Below are positions 25,002 through 32,997 of a DNA stretch of 36,672 bases, one piece after another. Below the pieces are notes generated by a model that was not told where the DNA came from, did no database searches, and was given only the letters and a program-made list of their open reading frames with translations. The position numbers and the translations under genes were made by a program. Origin of the DNA: Ornithomonoglobus_A sp045537455 (lineage in GTDB: Bacteria > Bacillota > Clostridia > UBA1381); NCBI GenBank assembly GCA_045537455.1, contig JAZSPM010000008.1, positions 1-36,672 on the forward strand, written 5' to 3'. The number at the start of each line of letters is the position of its first letter. The stretch's first letter is position 1.

Positions 25002-28000
25002 TTAACTTGCAATATCAAGGAACGATAACTGCCCGTTACCATCATCATACACCGGATAATCAATAACCGCTGTTTTTTGTCTTTCCTGAGTAGCCTGTTT
25101 TGCAAGCTGCATTGCACGTCTGATTTTATCACTTACAGATACAATTTCTATTATTGGTGTTGATGTTCGTGCCGGTGTTTCTTCGGCATTGTCAATTATG
25201 ATATAGTCAGCCTCATTTTCATTAGCTTCAGTATCATCCTTAATAATAGCCATTTTCTTAAACATATCAGCCACATCCTCAACCTCATCACGGATACCCT
25301 TTGTCAGCTCCTTTGCAAGCTCCGATGTCATATCGCCTGTATCAGCCAGACTTGCAAGACCTTCTTCGGTAAAGTTACCCTCTACCAAAGTAGCTGCCGC
25401 AAGCTTTGAAGCCATAAGCTTTATTGCTCTTGCCTGCATTACACCCTTGTAATAAAGAATATACACCTCTATTCTCGGTGCTGTCTGATTTATACGCCAC
25501 GAACGCCTTGAGCTTTGGCGAAAGGTAAAAAGATTGTATCCGATGTTGTAATAGATTAGCGTTGTAAATGCATTGAGGTCCAAACCTGTTTCAACGAGGG
25601 ATGGGTTTGTGATAAGGACATTAATGCCTTCTTCATCAAGCTTTTTCTGCACCCAAGCCTCACGTTTTTCAGGTGGTACATTCTGCTTTAACACCGCCAC
25701 CTTATATCCATTATCAGTAAGGTGTTTTGTCAGCCTTTCCTGTGCGTCAATTTTAACCCAGCTTGTATAAATGAGTACCTTTTCACCATTATCCACCTTT
25801 CGCTTAACAATATCAAGCGTTGCAACATCCTTTTCGTGAAGCTCTTCCGGATTTGATAAATCCTTAGGCTCTACAAGGATGCTTTTATCTCTCGGCTCTA
25901 ATATAGGCTCATGTGCATACGGCTGATCGGGATATGTAGTAAGCATACTCATAAACTTTGACATTAGTTTCATCTCACTCCCGTCTCTGCGGTTTAAGCA
26001 TTTACGGTACTGATTCTGAATTCTGTCATACTCTTTCTTTATATCCTCTCTAAGCTCAAGCTCAACAGGTATTTCCTCATAGTCCGGCAGATGCTTTCCC
26101 ATATCGTTTAAGGACAAGAACACTGCACAGTCAATAAGGAATCTCGAATATACAAGAGGTGACACTCCCGGTCTCTGACGTGTACGCAGAGGTTTTTTCT
26201 TACTCTTACTGTTTGCGTTATATTCACTGTCTGGCAGTTCATATATCGTTTCAGTAACACCGTACTCATTATTAAATGCATTCGGCTTATCATACATCTT
26301 ATTATCCACCTGCATTAAATGAGGTACTACTCTGTAGAGAAGATAAAACATACCGCTCGAATAGCCGTTTACCAAAGTTGCTGTCATACCAATAACTTTT
26401 TTACTGCAGCCTGTTAAGGTTTCCATAGCATCGCCCTGTCCGCTGTCACCCTTAAACTGATGCAGCTCATCAAGAATACAGCCATCAATTTGTTTAAAGT
26501 GTTCGGCTATATAGTCGCTCATGGAATACCTTATATACGCTCCACGCATCTTGATTACCTCTTCAGGATTATTAATAATATCATTTAGTCTGTCTATTAC
26601 CTTTAAATCCTTTGTTCTGTCAAGATGTCTGTGTGCAAAATCCCTGTAGACAAACCCATATTCAGCTATCTTTATCCATTTATTATGCGACAGCTTTTGG
26701 TCGTTGGGATTTATTGCAGTCCATAAAGGCGATTTGCATTCTTCGCATATATGATTCTTGTTGTTTTCCTTTTTAAAGAAAAACTGGTCTGCACGTACCA
26801 TCATACCCGAATCATCATCTGCAGGCATTTTCAGAATTGCCCCGCAGGAAGGACATATATATCCTCGTTTCGATTTTGAATATACAACTGCCGGTCTTCT
26901 CATATATCCGTCTCTTGCCCTTTCCTTTGACAAAATTGCATATACGGTTTTATCACCGTTTATATATTCATCATGCACACGGTCAATATCCGCAAGGCTA
27001 TATACAACCTCCGCTTTAGTATCAGGCAAGGTTTCTTCTATCTCACGAACCCATTTCTTTGTTACATGAGAGGGACACAATACCACATTAAAGCATTTTC
27101 TGCCGTTCTGATGAGCAGCCAAAGCTACAGAACCAATCTTTGTTTTACCGCTGCCGCACTCGGCAACAACCATACCGACCTTTGACTTATCAAGTCTTCG
27201 TTTAAGACTTTCCGCTACTGCAAGCTGAGCAGGATATAGTGAATAACCGACATTCTTTTTCAAATATCCGTTTATACGCTTAATCCTGTCGCATATCTTC
27301 TCGTTTGCCGGATCAAACAGCGGATTAAATGTGTTCCTTATCCTGTTTGCTATTGAAATACCGTATTTGTTAAGATACTGCGAAACATTTTTTATATTTT
27401 CCAGTTCCGTATTTTGTTTAGCTCCCGGAATAGATATTGCTCCGCTTCTTAAGCCTTTGTTTACAATAGCCTCAATCTCTTTTTCATCATTACTGACCTC
27501 AAGCATATATGCGTCAAAGCGTACACTAAAGGACAGCACCTCTAAAGGCACAAGGATTTTTTGCTTTATACATTCACTTAAAATGTAGTCTTTAAATTCC
27601 GGGATGAGTGGAATTGCTGTTTTTTTATCCAGCTCTGAAAACAACGAGTCTGTATCACCTTCCTCACAGAAGATATACATTTTTCGTTTTGTTTCGTCCT
27701 TTACCTCTTCCTCATCCGATGAATCCTTAGCTGCATCGTCAAGTGCCATAAGCATACCCTCAGCATAGATACCATCATGGGTTACACTTCGCTTAAATTC
27801 GCCTTTGGTTGCAGTAATAATGATTTTTTTATCATCTACGGTTGCCTCAAATCCTACCTTGTTTCTGATTGCATTAACAACACCTCTTACTATCTCACCA
27901 TCACCGCCTATTCGCATAGCGACAAGGTTTCGGGTTTTATCGTCAACCTTATGAAATACAAGAGTGTCGGCAAAACATTCAAGCTTTATAGAGCCTTCTG

Positions 28001-28034
28001 AATCGCTATAGGTTATGGGGCTTAAATCTGTCAT
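25002..28034 (-). CDS. Large SF2/SNF2-type helicase with inserted zinc motif
   Basis: This 1010-aa protein has an N-terminal region of about 260 residues that I do not recognise. The helicase core follows: motif I ECGSGKTKI (GSGKT at 294-298), motif II DELH at 522-525 and motif III TAT at 551-553. Between motifs I and II lies a four-cysteine zinc motif (Cys394, 397, 430, 433). The second RecA domain has LIYTSWVKIDAQERL, then ETGLDLNAFTTLIYYNIGYN and a QSSRRSWR motif VI. The C-terminal tail is acidic. It is the first large gene of the operon and probably moves on or opens duplex DNA. The ATG is preceded only by a weak GGGAA, and a leader ORF with a strong site overlaps its start, so translation may be coupled. 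Confidence 0.9.
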   Translation of the reverse strand: MTDLSPITYSDSEGSIKLECFADTLVFHKVDDKTRNLVAMRIGGDGEIVRGVVNAIRNKVGFEATVDDKKIIITATKGEFKRSVTHDGIYAEGMLMALDDAAKDSSDEEEVKDETKRKMYIFCEEGDTDSLFSELDKKTAIPLIPEFKDYILSECIKQKILVPLEVLSFSVRFDAYMLEVSNDEKEIEAIVNKGLRSGAISIPGAKQNTELENIKNVSQYLNKYGISIANRIRNTFNPLFDPANEKICDRIKRINGYLKKNVGYSLYPAQLAVAESLKRRLDKSKVGMVVAECGSGKTKIGSVALAAHQNGRKCFNVVLCPSHVTKKWVREIEETLPDTKAEVVYSLADIDRVHDEYINGDKTVYAILSKERARDGYMRRPAVVYSKSKRGYICPSCGAILKMPADDDSGMMVRADQFFFKKENNKNHICEECKSPLWTAINPNDQKLSHNKWIKIAEYGFVYRDFAHRHLDRTKDLKVIDRLNDIINNPEEVIKMRGAYIRYSMSDYIAEHFKQIDGCILDELHQFKGDSGQGDAMETLTGCSKKVIGMTATLVNGYSSGMFYLLYRVVPHLMQVDNKMYDKPNAFNNEYGVTETIYELPDSEYNANSKSKKKPLRTRQRPGVSPLVYSRFLIDCAVFLSLNDMGKHLPDYEEIPVELELREDIKKEYDRIQNQYRKCLNRRDGSEMKLMSKFMSMLTTYPDQPYAHEPILEPRDKSILVEPKDLSNPEELHEKDVATLDIVKRKVDNGEKVLIYTSWVKIDAQERLTKHLTDNGYKVAVLKQNVPPEKREAWVQKKLDEEGINVLITNPSLVETGLDLNAFTTLIYYNIGYNLFTFRQSSRRSWRINQTAPRIEVYILYYKGVMQARAIKLMASKLAAATLVEGNFTEEGLASLADTGDMTSELAKELTKGIRDEVEDVADMFKKMAIIKDDTEANENEADYIIIDNAEETPARTSTPIIEIVSVSDKIRRAMQLAKQATQERQKTAVIDYPVYDDGNGQLSFLDIAS

Positions 28035-28077
28035 TTCCCTGATGTTTCATCTCTCCTTTCATAGTTTTTTTTACCAT
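28006..28077 (-). CDS. Candidate 23-codon leader ORF overlapping the helicase start
   Basis: An ATG at 28077 has the best ribosome site of the operon (AAAGGAGG, 9 bases ahead) and opens a frame MVKKTMKGEMKHQGNDRF to a TAG at 28006-28008. It overlaps the first 29 bases of the helicase gene in another frame. Translational coupling or attenuation is possible; it may also be chance. Confidence 0.45.
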   Translation of the reverse strand: MVKKTMKGEMKHQGNDRFKPHNL

Positions 28078-28088
28078 TAAAATTTTCC

Positions 28089-28150
28089 TCCTTTCCGGAA
28101 ACAAAAAAATACACCAACAGCCATAAATGCAAATCAGTGTATTTTCGTTC
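28089..28150 (-). promoter_or_regulatory. Hairpin leader before the helicase gene
   Basis: On the minus strand AAAATACAC (complement of 28137-28145) pairs with GTGTATTTT (complement of 28106-28114), followed by a T-run and GTTTCCGGAAAGGAGG. Flanking GGAAC and GTTTCC extend the stem. The form matches the leader before the clamp gene. Confidence 0.6.
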
Positions 28151-28182
28151 CTTAAATATTTAGTTTCCCGCAAAAATGATAA

Positions 28183-28264
28183 AAGACGGTCATAGACATA
28201 ACTATCCTAAAGGATAGAAATTCTAAAACCGTCTTAACTGCTTACCATGTTATCTGCTTACCAT
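28183..28264. promoter_or_regulatory. Compound hairpin and repeated 11-mer upstream of the operon
   Basis: AAGACGGT (28183-28190) pairs with ACCGTCTT (28228-28235) around an inner CTATCC/GGATAG stem. Beside it CTGCTTACCAT occurs twice (28238-28248, 28254-28264), 16 bp apart. This lies where the operon promoter should be, and the repeats could be operators. No convincing -35/-10 pair was found. Confidence 0.45.
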
Positions 28265-28338
28265 TTTTACAAGTTTATTTTAACATGAACGTTTTTTATC
28301 CGCAATACATGGAGTTAAAATTTTATGTAGTCTTCACA

Positions 28339-29223
28339 TCAAATCCATTTATTTAAATCAATATCAATTCCCGCTTCCTTCATATTTTTGGCAAGACGCA
28401 GTTTCCAAGCACCTTCCTGATCCATTGGAGTATAAAGTACACCTGAGATATCTCCCGGTGTTTCCACATCTCCTTTAACCATCGCACAAACTCTTTTTCT
28501 GCTCAACTTGCCAATTAAATACCCATGTTCAAAAACAACATTTTGCCGTGCACGATAACGTTCTTCATTTTGTCCCTGCTCTTTTGCTCTTCCCAAATCA
28601 CATTCTGTATAAAGAACAACAGCAAAACATACATCTGTATATTCCTCAATTTTTTCGATAATGGTACGTCCGCCATCAGCTTGCTCATGTAAAATAATAG
28701 CTTCAAATCCCGCTTTCTCAAGTGTTCTAGCCAATACTTCTTTAGCTTCTGAATCATGTCCATGTACAATAAAAACTCTTTTATTCATTTCTTTTACCTC
28801 ATTTTTTTCATATTCGTCTTGTGATACTACTACATTTCTTTCATTTAACGCCTTTTCCTTGTCATCAAAATAAGAAAATGCTTGGGAAAGTAAATAAAGA
28901 CGACCTCCTGTCATCCACAAAATCTGACCAGATACCATTCCGTATTGCAATAGTTTTTCAATTTCCAATGATAATGAATTTTGTACATTTCTTGGAAAAA
29001 TATCTAAATCAAAATTCACTAATCCTGTTTCTCTATTTTTGCAACTATCTATCAAGCATTTTAGAACAATCTCAGCTGTTGCATCAATTATACGCATTCC
29101 ACCAATTAATGGCTGTCCACTTACTATAGATGCCGCTCTTAAACGCTGTGCTTCTTGTTGTGCTAACTTTTTATTTTCTTTTGTTTGTTTTTCAATTTGT
29201 TTTTCTATTGCTGTTTTAGCCAT
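28339..29223 (-). CDS. TIR-domain protein, probable NAD-targeting defence effector
   Basis: This 294-aa protein has a charged coiled-coil-like N-terminus (1-35), a helical/winged-helix-like middle (about 40-145) and a C-terminal TIR-like domain of the PF10137 type (148-294). That domain has FIVHGHD, ILHEQADGGRTIIEKIEEY, FAVVLYTECD, ARQNVVFEHGYLIGKL and GAWKLRLAKNM. Glu190 in RTIIEKIEE is the likely catalytic glutamate. Domains of this family occur as effectors of cyclic-nucleotide and other antiphage systems, where they cleave NAD. It starts 24 bp after the ATPase gene, with site AGAGGTG, so the two are one operon. A nuclease or signalling role is not shown by sequence. Confidence 0.85.
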   Translation of the reverse strand: MAKTAIEKQIEKQTKENKKLAQQEAQRLRAASIVSGQPLIGGMRIIDATAEIVLKCLIDSCKNRETGLVNFDLDIFPRNVQNSLSLEIEKLLQYGMVSGQILWMTGGRLYLLSQAFSYFDDKEKALNERNVVVSQDEYEKNEVKEMNKRVFIVHGHDSEAKEVLARTLEKAGFEAIILHEQADGGRTIIEKIEEYTDVCFAVVLYTECDLGRAKEQGQNEERYRARQNVVFEHGYLIGKLSRKRVCAMVKGDVETPGDISGVLYTPMDQEGAWKLRLAKNMKEAGIDIDLNKWI

Positions 29224-29247
29224 AGTACACCTCTTTTTTAATTTTAA

Positions 29248-30543
29248 TTACAAAAACATAGCCATATACAATGGATAAGTATCAAAGCCACTCCCCGCAC
29301 CTACATTTTTACCCGAAAGTTTTATTCCATATTTAACATTGTAATTCTTTAACATTGCATCCATTGATTTTGACTTCGTATTATCCGCCGATTTAACTTC
29401 TACCGCTGTAGCCTGTTTATTATACCGTATAAAGAAGTCCATTTCGATTATGGCTCTGTTTTCATAATAATAAAGTTTCTTACCAAGCTTACCAAATATA
29501 TCAGCAATAATATTTTCGTATATCGCTCCTTTGTATATACCAAGATTTCCGTCAATAATATCTTCCTGTGAACCATCTTCAAGCATTGCCATTAAAAGCC
29601 CTGTATCTCTCATATACACTTTAAAAGTATCGCTCTTTGCATTACCTTCAAGCGGTAATTCAGGCTGAGCCAAATTATAGCAAAAATTTATTATACCTGC
29701 ATCATACAGCCAATTTAAACTACCACCAAACTTTCTTGCAGTTCCTTTACTTTCCACTAAGCTATATCTGAATTTTTTATAATCCTTTGACAAATGTTTA
29801 GGAATTGACAAAAAACATGCTCTTGCTTTTGCTTTTTCAGCAGTTTCTGCATACTGAGCAATATCGTCTGTATAATCTGCAATAATACCTCGCTGAAGTT
29901 TAAGAACATTTGCAAAATTGTGCGTTTTTACAAATTCATCTACCACTCTCGGCATACCACCTACAACAATATATTCTTTAAACAATTCCATCATTTTTTC
30001 ATGCATTGCTTTGGGAACAGGTTCTTTCCTTTCAAAATATCCTCTTATGTCATCTATAGACTCCGGCTTAATTCCATTTGCCCATAAAAATTCTTCAAAA
30101 TCTAAAGAATACATTTCAAGATAATCAACATAACCTACAGGATAAGATGATACTTGCTTATAATTAATTCCCAGCATTGAACCTGAAGCAATAACATCAA
30201 ATCTGTCATCTAAAGCCAAGAATTTTAAAGCAGTTCTTGCGTTAGGACACATTTGTATCTCATCAAGAAATAATAATGTTTCTCCCGGGACAATCTCTGC
30301 ATTCGGCACTCTTAATGAAATTTGTTTTATAAGCGTGTCAACATCCATATCCCCGTCAAAGATAGCCTTGTATTTTGGATTTTCTACAAAATTGATATTT
30401 ATATAATGTTTATAATTTTCTTTTGCAAATTTCTCAATAATAAATGTTTTTCCTACTTGTCTTGCTCCTTTTACCAATAAGGCACGTTTATCTTCACGAT
30501 TTTTCCAATTTATTAATTCTGCTGTGATTTTACGCTCTAACAT
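29248..30543 (-). CDS. AAA ATPase with DUF4143-type C-terminal domain
   Basis: This 431-aa protein (ATG at 30543, after GAGGTGAG) belongs by pattern to the AAA_14/DUF4143 family. Walker A is VKGARQVGKT (near 27-36), Walker B is LLFLDEIQMCP (near 90-100), and a sensor-like SGSMLG follows. A helical middle precedes a C-terminal PD-(D/E)XK-like element (IEMDFFIR...AVEVKS near 367-385). These proteins are widespread and mostly uncharacterised; some are thought to act in stress or defence. A consensus promoter lies about 26 bp upstream. The tight spacing to the TIR gene suggests that it regulates or loads the TIR effector, which is inference. Confidence 0.88.
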   Translation of the reverse strand: MLERKITAELINWKNREDKRALLVKGARQVGKTFIIEKFAKENYKHYININFVENPKYKAIFDGDMDVDTLIKQISLRVPNAEIVPGETLLFLDEIQMCPNARTALKFLALDDRFDVIASGSMLGINYKQVSSYPVGYVDYLEMYSLDFEEFLWANGIKPESIDDIRGYFERKEPVPKAMHEKMMELFKEYIVVGGMPRVVDEFVKTHNFANVLKLQRGIIADYTDDIAQYAETAEKAKARACFLSIPKHLSKDYKKFRYSLVESKGTARKFGGSLNWLYDAGIINFCYNLAQPELPLEGNAKSDTFKVYMRDTGLLMAMLEDGSQEDIIDGNLGIYKGAIYENIIADIFGKLGKKLYYYENRAIIEMDFFIRYNKQATAVEVKSADNTKSKSMDAMLKNYNVKYGIKLSGKNVGAGSGFDTYPLYMAMFL

Positions 30544-30575
30544 CAGTCTCACCTCATCAAACTATTTGTATCAAT

Positions 30576-30604
30576 ATTATAATATAGTTTTTTTGATTTG
30601 TCAA
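30576..30604 (-). promoter_or_regulatory. Perfect consensus promoter for the ATPase-TIR operon
   Basis: On the minus strand TTGACA (complement of 30599-30604), a 17-bp spacer and TATAAT (complement of 30576-30581) are exact matches. The predicted start is near 30569, giving a leader of about 26 nt. Confidence 0.8.
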
Positions 30605-30609
30605 TGTTT

Positions 30610-30687
30610 TTGCATATTTTTATATTGAATATATATTTTAGTTTGCATATTTTTAAAATAAATATTAAGTGTTAATTGCATATTTTT
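30610..30687. repeat. Three TTGCATATTTTT motifs, 33 bp apart
   Basis: The 12-bp motif occurs at 30610-30621, 30643-30654 and 30676-30687, each exactly 33 bp from the next, with unrelated AT-rich DNA between. They sit between divergent promoters, six bases upstream of the ATPase -35. Spacing of three helical turns puts all copies on one face of DNA, as for cooperative operators or bent DNA. Confidence 0.75.
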
Positions 30688-30699
30688 TCAGCATAAGAC

Positions 30700-30728
30700 T
30701 TGTTGTATTGAAAAAAAAATTATATAAT
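30700..30728 (+). promoter_or_regulatory. Probable promoter for the tyrosine recombinase
   Basis: TATAAT (30723-30728) with a weak TTGTTG (30700-30705) 17 bp upstream lies about 50 bp before the recombinase ATG. The last 33-bp-spaced motif ends 12 bp before the -35. Confidence 0.5.
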
Positions 30729-30777
30729 TGAATTAATATATTTATAAATCATCTTATATACAAGGAGACTATCTATC

Positions 30778-31695
30778 ATGGAAAAACTAACAATAAAATA
30801 TCTTACTTACTGCGAACTACAAAAGGGACTAAATCCAAAAACCATTAAAGCTTACAAAATAGATTTAAAACAATACATAAATTTTTGTCAGCCCTCTTTT
30901 GCCTTTTCACAAAAAGAAACTATATGTAAATATATAGAAGACATTCGTCCTCAATATAAACCAAAAACAATCAAACGCAAAATTGCTACTTTAAAAGCTT
31001 TTTTTGAATATCTTTCCTGCGAAGAATTGATTTCTGAAAATCCTTTTAATAAAATAAACCTTACACTACGCGAACCATTGGTACTCCCAAAAACAATACC
31101 CTCAAAAATGTTAGTTAAAATTCTTACTGCTGCATATAACCAGCTAAATTACTGTAAAACAGAATATACTTTAAAATGCTCTCTGAGGGATATTGCTGTA
31201 TTAGAACTCCTTTTCGCTACTGGTCTTAGAGTCTCTGAACTATGTCATCTAAAAGCAGATGATGTAAATCTCGTAGATAATTATGTAAAAACTTTTGGAA
31301 AAGGTTCAAAAGAACGAATTATACAAATATGCACTCCCGATGTGATACAAGCATTAAGACAGTACAAAAAACATTTTGAAACAGAAATCAAAAATACCGG
31401 TTACTTTTTCATAAATAAGTTACACAACAATTTATCTGAACAATCTGTAAGATTTATGGTTAATAAATACGCAAACACGGTAAATAGCACTATTCATATA
31501 ACCCCTCATATGTTTCGTCATACTTTTGCAACTATGTTATTAGAATCTGATGTGGACATACGTTACATCCAACACATATTAGGACACAGTTCAATTCGCA
31601 CAACCGAAATATATACTCATGTTTCCGTTGCAAAACAAAAGCAAATATTGCAGCACAAACATCCTCGTAAGAAACTTAACGTCAATAAAGGATAA
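30778..31695 (+). CDS. Tyrosine recombinase (XerC/D-like integrase)
   Basis: This 305-aa protein has an N-terminal SAM-like core-binding domain (about 1-90) and a C-terminal catalytic domain with the full set: Arg151 (ATGLRVSEL), Lys177, His244 and Arg247 (HMFRHTF), His270 (LGHSS) and nucleophile Tyr279 (TEIYTHV). The ribosome site AAGGAG is 10 bases from the ATG. It is divergent from the ATPase-TIR operon and 45 bp before a defence-like gene. Recombinases of this kind often sit in defence islands as integrases of small elements; no attachment site pair was identified. It is probably active. Confidence 0.9.
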   Translation: MEKLTIKYLTYCELQKGLNPKTIKAYKIDLKQYINFCQPSFAFSQKETICKYIEDIRPQYKPKTIKRKIATLKAFFEYLSCEELISENPFNKINLTLREPLVLPKTIPSKMLVKILTAAYNQLNYCKTEYTLKCSLRDIAVLELLFATGLRVSELCHLKADDVNLVDNYVKTFGKGSKERIIQICTPDVIQALRQYKKHFETEIKNTGYFFINKLHNNLSEQSVRFMVNKYANTVNSTIHITPHMFRHTFATMLLESDVDIRYIQHILGHSSIRTTEIYTHVSVAKQKQILQHKHPRKKLNVNKG

Positions 31696-31740
31696 TATCT
31701 AATTATCAATTGATAAGTACTTAGGAAAAGAGATGATAAA

Positions 31741-32997
31741 ATGCAGAAAACGTGTTTCGTTATTATGGGATTTGGAATCAAAAATAATATAAATCTTGAC
31801 CTAACATATAACAAAATAATTAAACCATGTATTTTGGAAAATGATCTAATACCATTTCAGCTTTACGAAGAAAAGAAATTTAACGCTTATCGGTGTGATG
31901 AAATAACTGGAACAACAGCTATAGATTATAAGTTCGTGACATGTCTTAACGGTGCTGATATTGTTATCGCGGATATCAGTACAATGAATGCAAATGCAAT
32001 ATATGAGCTTGGAGCAAGACATGCGCTTAAACCTAGGTCAACTATTCTCTTGTGTGCTAAAGAGAAGGAAAATGAATTTAAATTTTTTGATATTACATAT
32101 GTACCAATTATTTTTTATGAACATGAAGGCATGTTTTTATCACAAGATTCTATAGTTAAGACAAAAGAACTATTGAATAACATGCTAGATTTTACCATAA
32201 ATTCATCAACAAAATTACCAGATAACCCTATTCAACGTGCTTTGATGGAAAAGTCAGTATACTCAAGTTCTGCACCTTTTGACGTAAGTATATACGACGT
32301 TTATTTGAGGGGTAAAAATGCATTAGACAGTAATGATTATGACAACGCCGATATCTTATTTGAGGATTTGTATAGCAAAGATCCAACAGAAGAAAATCTT
32401 TTGCTTTGGACGCTAGCAAAATACAAAAAAGCTGAAGAAACGAAAAGTTGTAAGGGTCTTATTGATGCAATAAATATGATTATTGAGCATACAGATATCG
32501 AGAATTCTACTTCGGAATATTTATTTGGAAGAATGGCAGCTATTTCACTGAGAATATATCAATTGAGTGGAGATGTGAATTATTTCTATTCAGCTCTTGA
32601 ATATTACCGAAAAGGTTCTGTTTATTGCAAAAAAAATCTGTATTGCCCGCGTAATTATTGTTCTATGCTAATTAGAATTTATGAAGTAACTGATGATATT
32701 AATGTTATACGTGAATATTACTATACCGCAAAACATTATGCAAAACTTTTTTTGAATACAAGTGTAAAAGCAAAAGAAGCTAGCGACTATGATGATTTTA
32801 TTTATTATCACTATAATTCAAACGATTTACGTTCAATAATTGCTGGTGAGTATTTAGAATATGAGACTGCAGTTCTTCGCCTTCAAAATGATAAAGATAT
32901 AAGTAAAAGGCAACAAAGTACAATACTTGACGGCATAAAGAAACTTAAGGAAGATTTAGAGGCTATAAATCGTATCATCACAACTTCTTTAAATTGA
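31741..32997 (+). CDS. Nucleotide-binding (TIR/SLOG-like) protein with TPR-like C-terminus
   Basis: This 418-aa protein has an N-terminal alpha/beta domain (about 1-135): CFVIMGFG, then NKIIKPCI, NGADIVIADISTMNANAIYE and LGARHAL. That pattern occurs in nucleoside-deoxyribosyltransferase-, SLOG- or TIR-like domains and in bacterial proteins annotated with a TRAF-binding (DUF4071-like) region. Residues about 190-400 are helical with TPR-like helices (YFYSALEYYRKGSVYCKK). A role as a stress sensor or immune effector is plausible. Its 3' end overlaps that of the convergent gene by 20 bp. The ribosome site is weak (AGGAAAAGAG). Confidence 0.72.
   Translation: MQKTCFVIMGFGIKNNINLDLTYNKIIKPCILENDLIPFQLYEEKKFNAYRCDEITGTTAIDYKFVTCLNGADIVIADISTMNANAIYELGARHALKPRSTILLCAKEKENEFKFFDITYVPIIFYEHEGMFLSQDSIVKTKELLNNMLDFTINSSTKLPDNPIQRALMEKSVYSSSAPFDVSIYDVYLRGKNALDSNDYDNADILFEDLYSKDPTEENLLLWTLAKYKKAEETKSCKGLIDAINMIIEHTDIENSTSEYLFGRMAAISLRIYQLSGDVNYFYSALEYYRKGSVYCKKNLYCPRNYCSMLIRIYEVTDDINVIREYYYTAKHYAKLFLNTSVKAKEASDYDDFIYYHYNSNDLRSIIAGEYLEYETAVLRLQNDKDISKRQQSTILDGIKKLKEDLEAINRIITTSLN

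Noticed and set aside
24842..25132. 96-aa version of the small basic protein
   Set aside because: The first 48 codons overlap the helicase 3' end in another frame and lack a ribosome site; the GTG at 24988 is well placed.
30610..30687. CRISPR array
   Set aside because: Only three 12-bp AT-rich motifs are present, with no palindromic repeat of typical length and no cas genes.
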